NCBI GenBank assembly: GCA_963799455.1
Contig: CAWCXF010000007.1
Span: forward strand, 868,001-932,000
Direction: 5' to 3'
Length of the DNA: 64,000 nt
From: CAWCXF01 sp963799455
GTDB lineage: Bacteria > Pseudomonadota > Alphaproteobacteria > Rhodobacterales > Rhodobacteraceae
Both the position numbers and the translations under genes were made by a program. Below the pieces are notes generated by a model. The model ran no database searches, was not told where the DNA came from, and saw only the letters and a list, made by a program, of their open reading frames with translations. Shown here one piece after another: positions 33,401-45,400 of the stretch (positions are counted from its first letter, which is position 1; the number at the start of each line of letters is the position of its first letter).

Positions 33401-36400
33401 GACCTCTCGGCCGCGGCCGGCAAGACGGTCTCCTCGCTGGTCTTCGTCTCGGACGACGACGACGCCCGCAACGGGCTCGGCTCGGCGACCTTCGCCAACG
33501 TCTCGCTCGTCGAGGCCGCCGACGAGGGCGGCAACGCCGCGCCGCGCGTGGTCGGCGGCGGCGTCGCCGGCTTCTCGGTCGACGAGGGCGGCGCGATCGA
33601 GGTGGACCTGCCCTTCGTGGACGACGACGGCGACGCGCTGACCTACGGCTTCACGCTGGCGGACGCGAACGGCGCCCCGGTCGCGGCCCCCGAGGGGCTG
33701 GGCGTCGTGGACGGCGTGCTGACGGGCCCCGCGCCCTCGAAGCCCGGCGCCTACACCGTGACGCTCACCGCGAGTGACGGGACGGCCGACGCGACCACCT
33801 CCTTCGTCCTGACGGTGGACGACGTGAACGAGGCCCCGGTGGCCTCCGACCCCGTGCTCGAGCCCTACGCGGTCGCGGCCGGCAAGCCGATCGCCGGCAT
33901 CGACATCGCCCAGTTCGGCGCCTTCTTCACCGACGCGGACGAGGGCGACACGCTGACGCTCACGGCTGAGAACCTGCCCGCCGGTCTTTCCGTCAACGAC
34001 GAGGGCGTGATCGTCGGCACCCCGCGCGGCAACGGCACGGTGACGGCCGTCATCCGCGCCACCGACGCCGCGGGCGCCTCGGCCACCATCGAGATCACCT
34101 TCGACATCGACGGCGCCGACCTCGGCGACAGCATCGTCGTGGAGGCCGAGGACTTCACCGGCCTCGCTCAGGCGACCAACTTCGTCGCCACCGGCCAGGC
34201 CGGCGCCTCGGGCGACCAGATCATCCGCGCGTCGAAGTCGAACACGGCCGCCTCGGTCTCCACCGACCTGTCGAAGAACGGGCTGACGGAGGGCTTCTAC
34301 AAGGTCGCGATGACCTTCTACGACGAGACCGACGGCAGCGCGGTCTACAGCTTGCGCATCGGCGACACCGTGCTCGCCGAGGCCGCGGCCTTCGACGGCG
34401 CCGGCACCCAGGACTTCCCCGGCCAGCCCACGGGCTCCGCCGGGCAGAAGGGCAACATCAAGACGGTCGTGTTCGACGCGCCCGTCTTCGTCACCGAGGG
34501 CACGGTGCTGACGCTCTCGGGCCAGGCCGACGGGGAGCTGCTGCGCACCGACAAGTTCACCTTCACCAAGGTGGAGGCCCCCAACGGCGCGCCCTCGGCC
34601 GCGAGCCTCGACGCGAGCGCGGTGGCCGAGAACGCCGCCGGCGCGGTCGTCGGCACGCTGTCGGCGAGCGACCCCGAGGGCGACGCGATCACCTTCTCGG
34701 TTGCGGCCGACTCCCCCTTCGAGGTCGTGGACGGCCAGCTCAAGCTGAAGCCCGGCGTGGCGCTCGACTTCGAGGAGTCCGCGGCGACCACCGTCTCGGT
34801 GACGGCCTCCGACGGCACCGCCCAGACCACGGGCGACGTGACCGTCGCGGTCGCGGACGCCAACGACGCGCCGACGCTGGCCTCGGGCGCGGCGCTGGCC
34901 GACGCCCAGGTCGCATTCGGCCAGGGCGGCACCGTGGACCTCTCGGTCCTCGGCGCCACCGACCAGGACGCGGGCGACACGGTGAGCTACGCCGTCGCGG
35001 GGGCGGGCGGCACCGCCCTGCCCGCGGGCTTCGCGGTCGATGGGACCACGCTGGTCGTCCCGGCCGACGCGCCCGCCGGCGCCTACGCGGTCGAGGTCTT
35101 CGCCACCGACGGCGCCGCGGACTCGGCGTCCGTCTCCTTCACGGTGACGGTGGGCGAGCCCGTGGCCTTCGAGCCGATCACGATCCAGGCCGAGGCGGGG
35201 ACCATCGCGCTCGCCCAGGCCGCCGACGGCAAGCAGACCCAGGTCCGCGACGCCGACAACCCGGAGACGGGCGGCACCACGACGCTGCGCCCCGACTTCA
35301 CCGGGACGGGCTACGTGGACTACGGCAACGACGCCGGGGACGCGTTGCGCTTCACCGTCACCGTGCCGACGGCCGGGGCCTACGACCTCAACGTGCGCTA
35401 CGCCTCCAACTCGCCGCGTCCGCTCGACCTGGCGGTCAACGGCGCGGCCGCCGGGCAGATGGCCTTCGCCAGCACCGATCCCGACGGGACCGGGCCGCAG
35501 GAGGGCTTCGACAACTGGGCCTTCCTGACCCGGACCGTCACCCTGGCGGCGGGCGAGAACACGATCGCGCTGGCGATCCCCGCGGGCGCCACCACCGGCC
35601 CCAACCTCGACCGCGTCGAGATCACCGCCGGAGGCACCGGCCCGATCCCGGCCGGGCCGCAGGACGACACCACCGCGGACGCCGACGGCGACCTGTTCCT
35701 CGACGGCCCCGACGGATCCCTGAACGAGGCCCAGGCGGCGTCGATGAACTTCAACCTCGGCGGGCTCGACGCGGACATCGTCAAGGTCGAGCTGAGCTTC
35801 GACGGGGGCGCGACGCGCGCCGACATCACCGGCAGGCCCGACGCCGACGGCGACTTCGTGTTCGACGGCTCCGCGCTCCCCGCGGGCCCCGTCACGGCGA
35901 CGATCATCGTCACCGACGCGGCCGGCAACGAGGCCGCGGCCACGTCGAGCTTCGAGGTCGCGGCCCCCGCGGGCCAGCCGATCGTGATCCAGGCCGAGGA
36001 CGAGACGCGCGTCACGGTCGAGGACGCCGGCACCGGCCCGCTCGACAAGAGCCTGACCCGGGAGGTGAGCGAGGCGAGCCCCGACGCCTTCGGCAACTAC
36101 CGCGCCGGCGCCGATGGCGGCGCCTACGTCGATTTCGGCACGAACCCCGGCGACGCGCTCGCCTTCTCGGTGACCGCGCCCGCGGCCGGCACCTACACGG
36201 CCACCATCCGCTACGCCAACGGCGGCGCCGAAGGCCGTCCGCTCGCGCTCAGCGTCAACGGGGGCGCGGCCTCGAACGTCGCCTTCACCCCGACCGGCAC
36301 CGGCGATGCGGGCTGGGAGAACTGGACCGAGATCGCGGTCACGCTCGACCTCGCCGCCGGCGCCAACACGGTGCGGCTGGCGATCCCGTCCGCGGCCGAT

Positions 36401-39400
36401 GGCGGCGTCCCCAACGGCCCCAACATCGACCGGATCGTCTTCACGCCGAAGGGGGATGACGGCGGCCAGGACGGTGGCGGCCGGCCCGGCGAGGCCCAGA
36501 GCTTCGCCGACGTCGTCAAGATCAACTTCGAGCCCGCGCCGGGCGCCGCCTTCGGCGCGCCCGCGGGCTACGCGACGCCCGCGGGCTTCGAGGCCGACAC
36601 GGGCGCGGCTTACGGCGAGCGCGGCAACGGCTTCACCTATGGCTGGGTGGACGTCGAGGGCGGCGCCGTCACGGCCACGCCGAAGGCGCAGCCGAACGGC
36701 TCGATGCGCTACAAGAACGCCGCCCCCGAGGCGTCGGACCTTCAGAAGACCTACGCCCATTTCGAGTATCCCGGCGCGAGCGCGGCCGACAACGAGCGCG
36801 CCTGGGAGATGGCGCTCGAGAACGGCACCTACGAGCTGACGGTCGCCATCGGCGACACCGGCGGCCCGTTCGACTCCGACTACCTGCTCAACGTCGAGGG
36901 GCGGGCCTTCGGGCCCAAATGGACGCCCGAGAACCTCGCCGGCGCCTCGCCGGTGAACCCCGGCTACGACAGCGAGCAGGACGGCGACGGATACCGCTCG
37001 ACGCTGATGACCGGCGTGGTGCAGGTCACGGACGGGCGGCTGACGCTCGACTCGATCGGCGGCTCCAACACCGAGATCCAGTGGCTCGAGCTGGAGCGGA
37101 TCCCGGATCTGACGCCCGACGACGGCCGCTCGGCCGACCTCGACTACTCCTTCTTCGTCTCGCCCGTCGCGGCCTCGCTCGAGGACGGGCAGGTGCCGAT
37201 CTCGATCGGCGCGAACGGCGAGCTGCCCACCGGCATCGACCCGACCTCGAGCCTCATCGTCGGCGTCAACCTCCAGGCGCCCGGCCATCGCGGCCCCAAC
37301 ATCGCCCATGTCGACGGCATCAAGCTCGTCGAGACGCTGACCGGCATCGAGGTGCCGGTGGACGTGCAGATCACCGGGGGCGCGGACTCGCTGACGATCC
37401 GGCCGTTGCAGGATCTCAAGGAGTTCACCTCCTACACGCTCAAGATCGAGGACGTGCTCGACCTCGGCGCGGTGTCCGACGCGGACGCGCCGCTGCGCCG
37501 GATGCAGGATCTGACGACCAGCTTCGTCACCGGCGAGGCGCCCGTCGAGGTCGCGCGCGAGGTCGCCTTCACCGAGCAGCTCCAGCTCAGCGGCTTCGCC
37601 GACGGCGCCTTCGGCTTCACCTCGACCGAGTTCGGGCCCGACGGCCGGCTCTACGTGGCCACCATCATGGGCGAGATCCATCGCTGGGACGTCAACCCCG
37701 ACGGCAGCATCGACAAGGCCTCGCGGGAGACGCTGAGCCACGACTACTTCGACCAGGGGGCGGCGGGCCGGCGCGGCATCATCGGGCTGACCTTCGATCC
37801 CGAGGATCCCGACGTCATCTGGGTCTCGGACAACTGGCCGATCCCGCGCGAGGGCAAGGCCTACGCCACCCCCGAGTTCAGCGGCCAGGTGTCCAAGATC
37901 ACCTTGGGGGCGGGCGGGGCCTTCGAGGGCGCCGAGGTCGAGACCTACGTCACCGGCCTGCCGCGCTCGGGCGGCGACCACGTCAGCAACAGCCTGGAGT
38001 TCCGCCCCAACCCCGACGCGGGCGGGCCGGACTACCTGCTCTACCTCACGCAGGGCTCGAACTCGGCCGCCGGCGAGAAGGACAACGCCTGGGGCAACCG
38101 CCCCGAGCGGCTGCTCTCGGCCGCGGTGCTGGAGATCGACCGCAGCCAGGACGCGCCCGAGGGCGGCTTCGTGGTCAAGACCGAGCCGATCATCGACGGC
38201 GTGCCCACGACCGACAACCCCGACGGCGCGTTCAACCCCGACGGCACCTATCCGGGCTTCTACGACCCGTTCGCCGACGGCGCGCCGGTGAGGATCTTCG
38301 CCACCGGCGTGCGCAACGCCTACGACCTCGTCTGGCACTCCAACGGCAAGCTCTACCTGCCCACCAACGGCACCGCCGCCGGAGGCAAGTCGCCCGACGA
38401 CCCCTCGACGCCGCAGGACGAGTCCGCCTCGAACTCGCCCAAGCAGCTCGACTACCTCTTCAGCGTGCAGGAGGGGGGCTACTACGGTCATCCGAACCCG
38501 CTGAGGGGCGAGTACATCCTCAACGGCGGCAACCCGACCTCGGGCATCGACCCCAACGAGGTGGGCGGCAACAGCTACTACGCGCCGGGCACCCTGCCCG
38601 ACCCGGACTACGACATCGCCTCCACCTACTCGCTGGGCTTCAACCAGTCGCCCAACGGCGCCATCGAGTACAAGGGCACGGCGTTCGGCGCCAACCTCAA
38701 GGGGGCGCTGCTGATCGCCCAGTTCTCCTCGGGCGACAACGTGCGGATGGTGCTGCTCGACGAGAACGGCGACGTGCGCGAGGACGACGTGCTGCGCCGG
38801 CCCGACGGCTCGGTGATCGACAGCTACATCGACCCGCTCGACATCATCGAGAACCCCGCCACCGGGCAGCTCTACCTGATGACGCTCAACCGCGGCAGCG
38901 GCGAGAGCCAGCTCGTGCTGCTCACCCCGGCGCCGGGCGGCGTGGCGGGCGACACCACCGCCGACGAGGGGGGCGACCTCTCGATCTCGGCGATCGACGC
39001 CACGGATCCGGCGGCGGTGGTGTTCAAGGTCGCGGGCCTCGACGCCGACATCCAGGCGATCTCGGTGAGCTTCGACAACGGGGCCACCTCCCAGGCCGTG
39101 ACGCTCGACGCCCAAGGCCGGTTCACGGCGGACCTGTCGGGCCGCACCGGGCCGGTGACGGCCCGGCTCACGGTGCGCGACGACGACGGCAACTCCGCGT
39201 CCAAGGCCACCGCGCTGACGCTCGGCGGCGGCGGCGGCGGCACGGGCGGGGAGACCGTCATCGACGCGACCCGGTTCACCGTGCTCAGCACGCTGACGGG
39301 CAGCGCCGCGACCGTGATCCGCCGGATCGACGACCCCTCGACCAAGGAGCCGACCGGGGGCAACGACACCGACGGCGACGGCTACAACGACGGGTTCGAC

Positions 39401-42400
39401 GGGCTCGGCTACCTCGACCCGAACGGCGGCGCGGAGGACAAGGCGTCCTTCGTCGTCGACGCGGCGGCGGCGGGCACCTATCAGCTCACCTTCCGGATGG
39501 CCGCCAACTCCGAGCGCCCGATCGCGGTCAGGACCGGCGACCAGTCGGTGGCGATCACGGGCACCGACACGACGAGCTTCACCAACTGGACGGACTTCCC
39601 CATCACGCTGACGCTCCAGCAGGGCGCCAACACCATCGTGATCGCGCAGACGGGCGGCGCGGGCCCCAACATCGACAGCGTGCGCGTGACGCCGCTGGAG
39701 GTGGAGGACGTCACCGCCGACGAGGGCGGGGATCTCGCGCTCGCGCTGGTCGACGCCACGGATCCGTCCGCGGCGGTGTTCGAGGTGACGGGCGACGACG
39801 CCGACATCGCCTCCTTCGCGGTGAGCGTGGACGGCGGCGAGGCGCAGGCCGTGACGCCCGACGCGCAGGGCCGCTTCACGCTCGACCTCGGCACCGAGGC
39901 GCGCCAGGTGACGGTGACGCTGACCGTCACCGACGGCTCGGCCAACACGGCGGCCGCCGCGACGGTGGTCACCGTCGAGGGCGAGGAGCCCGCCGCCAAC
40001 GACGGCGAGGAGACCGTGGGCGGCGTCACCTACGTGGTCTACGAGGCCGAGAACGCCGCCTCCGTCGGCGACCCGGCCGAGGTGACGACGGCGCAGAGCG
40101 ACCGCGGCCAGCGCGGCGGCGCCTTCGTCGACTTCGTGGGGCCCGACACCGAGTCCGTCACCTGGACGGTGGAGGTGGCCGAGGACGGCACCTACGCGCT
40201 CGACATCCTCTACGCGCTCGGCGCGGGCAAGGCGGCGCGGCCGATGCCGCTCCTCGTGGACGGCGAGCAGGTCTCGACGCTCGCCTTCCCCGCCAACTCC
40301 AACGCGGCCGAGGACCAGTGGGGCCCGCAGAGCGCCACCGTGACGCTCGCGGCCGGCACGCACACGATCACCGTGACGGCGCCGGGCGGCGTCGGTCCGA
40401 ACGTGGACTACCTGCGCCTGTCGAAGGCGCCGGTGGACGTGTTCGACCCCTCCTACGCGGCGGTGGACGGCGAGGCGCGCCTCGAGCTTGAGGCCGTGGA
40501 CGGCTCGACCCGCACGCTCAGCGACACCGAGGTGGAGTTCTACTTCACCGTGGACGAGGGCGGGGTCTACGCGCTCGACGTGGCGGCGAACGCCGGCGCG
40601 CCGGACGGGGCGGGGCTGCGCTTCGTGCTCAACGGCCAGGAGATCGGCCGCGACGCGTTCCCCGGCCAGGGCGACGCGGGCGAGGAGACCGTCTTCGCCA
40701 CGCTGAAGGCCGGCACCGACTACAAGCTGACGGTGGTGTCCGATCGGCCGGGGGCCTCGGCGCTCGACTACCTCGACGTGCGCGCGGCGCCGGGCGACGC
40801 CGACGCCGACATCGAGCTGCGCAGCCTCGAGCCGTCCTTCGCGGGCCAGCGGCTGCACTTCTCGTTCCTCCAGAACAACAGCGGCTCGAATCCCGACCGC
40901 GTGTTCAAGGACAGCGCGCTCGTCGAGATCTCCAACAGCGGCACCAAGCCGCTGGAGTTCCGCGACGCCACGATCGACGGGCCGTTCAAGCTCGCGAACC
41001 CGGCCGCCTTCGACGGGCTGACGCTCGCCGCAGGCGCGAAGATGCAGGTCGAGGTGCTGTTCGACGGGCCGGGCATCTCGCCCAAGCCCACCGACGGGCT
41101 GAACTCCGTCTACGAGGGCGCGCTCAGGCTCTCGACCAACGACGCCGACACGCCGGTGGCCACGGTCGACCTCGCCGGCTTCTGGCAGGCGCGCGACGAG
41201 GGCGGGCAGGAGCCCAACGTCAACGAGGTCTGGCAGCTCTTCGGCTTCGGCAACGTCATCGAGGGGCTGAAGCTCACGGGCGGCGGCGAGAACTCGGCGC
41301 TGAGCACCAAGGACGTGTTCGCCAAGACCGACGCGACGGAGGTGCTCTCGCCCTACTGGAAGATCGCCGACGGCGTGGAGCAGGCGCGCATCACCCAGAT
41401 CGCCGCCTTCCACGGCGACGGGGGCGCCACCCTCGGCATCCACGCACCGGGCGACAAGAACGCCGACGACATCTTCTGGAACCATGCGGGCAACCAGAAC
41501 CAGCGGGTGCTCCCGCTGGTGGGCTCGAACGGCGGCGACGGCGGCGTGGCGGCGACCAAGGGCGGCTTCTCGACGGCGGCGTTCACCCGCTCCGACATCC
41601 CCAGCGGTTGGGCCGGCACGGGCATCTTCGGCATCGAGGTGGCGAACCTCTCGACCGACCCGCGCCTCAACCCGAGCGGGCCCGTGAAGGTGGCGGGCGC
41701 GCAGCAGGGCCACACCGTCAAGGTGTTCCAGGCCGTGGACGGCGACGGGAACCCGATCGCCGACACCTACCTGGTGGCGATGGACTACACGGGCATCAAC
41801 TACGACTACAACGACAACCTCTACGTCATGCAGGGCGTGACCCCGGTTGGCTTCGGCGGCTCGGTGACGGTGACCGGGCTCGACGACGCCGCGGCCGACG
41901 ACCGGCTGGTGTTCACCAACATCGACAAGCCGGCGAACGGCGCGCAGCTCTTCCGCGACGAGGCGACCTTCACGCTGACCAACGACGGGCTCGGGCCGGT
42001 GGCGATCACCGGGCTGACGCTCGGCGGCGCGGACGCGGACGACTTCGAGATCGTGGGCGCGGCGCCCAGCACCATCCCCGAGGGCGGCTCCGTCCAGGTG
42101 ACGGTGCGCTTCACGGGCTCCGATCCGCTCGACGACAACCAGGCGGTCCTGATGAAGGGCACGCTGACGGTCGAGACCGACTCGGGCCTGGCCCCGAAGG
42201 TCGTCCAGCTCGCGGGGCTGGCGCAGAACCAGTCCGAGCAGGGCGAGGAGCCCTCGGTCGCGCAGATCGTGGAGGCCTTCGGCTACACGACCGACGTCGC
42301 TCAAGGCCAGCTCGCCGATGGCGGGCGCGTCGAGGCGGTGGGCGACGAGGTGCTGCTGCCCTACTTCGACCGGCTCGACGGCTCCAAGCCCGTCGAGGTG

Positions 42401-45400
42401 ATCCAGCTCGCGGCCTTCCTCAACCAGGGCAACGTCGCCCGGCTGAGCGCGCACGGCCTCTCCTCGGAGGGCCTGACCGAGCTCTTCGCGGCCGACGACC
42501 AGCAGGGCCAGACCGTCCTGCCCGACGGCCTCGTGCCGGGGACCGGCGACACCGGAGGGGTCGCGCGGGCCTCGTTCAACCCGTCGGCGCCCTTCGGGCT
42601 CAAGGTGACGGTGGACGGGCGGCCGACCTACGCCTCCTGGACCGACCCTGAGGCCAACCGGATCGACCCGAAGTTCGGCCAGCTCGTGGCCGACGACCGG
42701 GGGCACCTGATCCGCTTCTTCGAGGCGAAGGACGCGGCCGGCAACGTGATCCCGGGCACCTACATCGGCATCCAGGACTACCCGGGCGCCGGCAACTACG
42801 ACTACAACGACCACATGTTCGTCATCAGGAACGTCAAGGCGCACGCCCTGACGGCTCAGGAGGACGCGAACGGCGACGGGGTCAACGACGCGCTCCAGCG
42901 CGACGCGGATCAGGATGGCACGGTGGCGTTCTTCGACGCGGACGACGGCGCCGGCACCCCTGGCGGCGGCGATGGCGGCGGCTCGCTCGACCGCGGCGAC
43001 TACGTGGTGGGCTTCAACGTCGGCGGGCCGGCGGTGGCCTCGCAGCAGGGCCTTGATGGGGTCGCGCTGCGCGGCGACGACGACGCGCTGATCGCCTACT
43101 CGGGCGACGGGGCGACCCGCGCGCCGGGGACGGACGCGGCCTCCAACGCCAACGGGGCGAACGCCCTGCCGGGCGCCTTCAAGACCTACCGGGACGGCAA
43201 GGCCTGGACCGCGGAGGTCAGCGGGCTGAAGGACGGCGCCTACGTGGTCGTGCTGCACACCCAGGAGACCTACTGGAACGCGGCCGGCAAGCGGGTGTTC
43301 GACCTGTCGATCGACGGCACCAAGGTCGCCGACGACCTCGACCCGTTCAAGGCGGCGGGCGGCGGCGACAAGCCCGTGGCGATCGAGGCGCTGGTGCAGG
43401 TGACGGGCGGCAAGTTCACGGTGACGCTCGACGCGCAAGGGTCGGACGGCATCGACAACGCCGCGCTCAACGCCATCACCGTCTACGCCTCGGGCGACCA
43501 GCCGGGCGGCGGCCTCGACACGGGCGACACCGGCGGCGGCATGGGCGGCGGCACGGGCGGCACGGATGACGGGCAGCAGCCCTTCCCCGGACCGGACGCG
43601 CCCATCGTCGCCGACGGCACGCTCACGATCGCCGCGAAGAACTACGACTTCGGCGGCCAGGACGTGGCCTACAACGACGCGGCCGGCCTCCAGGGCGGCT
43701 CGAACGGTGGCCGCGCCGGCAGCGACGTGGAGCAGACCGGCGGTGGCGACGTCGGCTGGATCGGCGAAGGGGAGTGGCTGGAATACACCATCGCGGTGCC
43801 GGAGGCGGGCGACTACGACTTCGACCTCCTCCTGTCCACGACGGGCGCAGGCCGCTCGGCCAAGGTGGACGTCTTCCTGCCCGACGCCGAGGCGCCCTAC
43901 GCCTCGACCGGCTCGATCGCCAACCCGTCGTCCGGGAGCTACACCTCCTTCGAGGCGCGCTCGGGCGAGCCGGTGACGCTCCAGGCCGGGGTCCAGGTGG
44001 TCCGCGTCACCTTCGAGGGCGGCAGCCAGGACTTCCGGTCCTTCACGCTCAACCGGGTCGGGGCGCCGACGGCGCCCGCGAACGAGGCGCCGGTGGCGGC
44101 GGGGATCGCCGATCAGTCGGGCGACGAGGGCCAGCCCTTCGCGCTCGACCTCGCGGACCACTTCTCCGACGCGGACGGCGACGCGCTGAGCTACTCGGCC
44201 AGCGGGCTGCCGGAGGGGCTGACGATCTCGGCCTCGGGCGTCATCACGGGCACGCCCGTGGCGGACGGCGCCTACCCGATCACCGTCACGGCCTCCGACG
44301 GGAGCCTCTCGGCGCAGTCCACCTTCACCCTCTCGGTGGCGGACAAGCCGGCGCCGCAGCCGAACGGGCAGTCGCCGTTCCCGGGCCCGAACGCGCCGGC
44401 GCTTGCGGGCGCGCCCCTCACGATCGACGCGTCGAACTACGACGACGGCGGCCAGGGCGTGGCCTACAACGACGCGCCGGGCCTCTCGGGCGGGTCGAAC
44501 GGCGGCCGCGCGGGCAGCGACGTGGAGCAGACCGGCGATGGCGACATCGGCTGGATCGGCGAGGGCGAGTGGCTGGAGTACACCGTCGATGTGGCGAAGG
44601 CGGGGCTCTACGACGTGGACCTGCTGCTCTCGACCGCAGCGGGCGGGCGCTCGGCCAAGGTGGACGTGTATCTGCCGGGGTCGGACGCTCCCTACGCCTC
44701 GTCGGGCTCGATCGCGAACCCCTCGACGGGCAGCTACGCCGCCTTCCAGCCGCGCGGGGCCGACGGCCTGGCGCTCCAGGCGGGCGAGCAGGTGGTGCGC
44801 GTCACCTTCACGGGCGGCGCGCAGGACTTCCGGTCCTTCACGCTGACGCCGCAGGAGACGGCGCCCGTCAACCAGGCGCCGACGGCCGGGGCGCTCGCCG
44901 CGGCCGAGGTGGCCGAGGACAAGGCGTTCACGCTGGACGTGGCGGGGGCCTTCTCCGACCCCGACGGGGATGCGCTGAGCTTCGCCGCCACGGGGCTGCC
45001 CTCGGGCGTGACGATCTCGCAGGCCGGGGTCGTCACCGGGACGCCCGCCGATCCCGGCACCTACTCGGTGACGGTCACCGCGACCGATCCGGGCGGGCTC
45101 AAGGCCGATGCGGCCTTCGCGCTCACGGTCGATCCCGCGCCCGCGGGTCCGGCGCAGACGCCCTTCCCGGGGCCGAGCGCGCCGAAGCTCGCGGCCGCGC
45201 TGACGGTGGACGCGACCAACTTCGACGCGGGCGGCCAGGGCGTGTCGTGGAACGACAACCCCGGGCGCGACGGCGGCGTCAAGACGGCGCGGCCCGGGGC
45301 GGACGTGGAGCTCGTCGGCTCCGAGCTCGACATCGGCTACGTCAAGAAGGGGGAGTGGGTCGAATACACGATCGACGTGGCGCAGTCGGGCAGCTACGCG

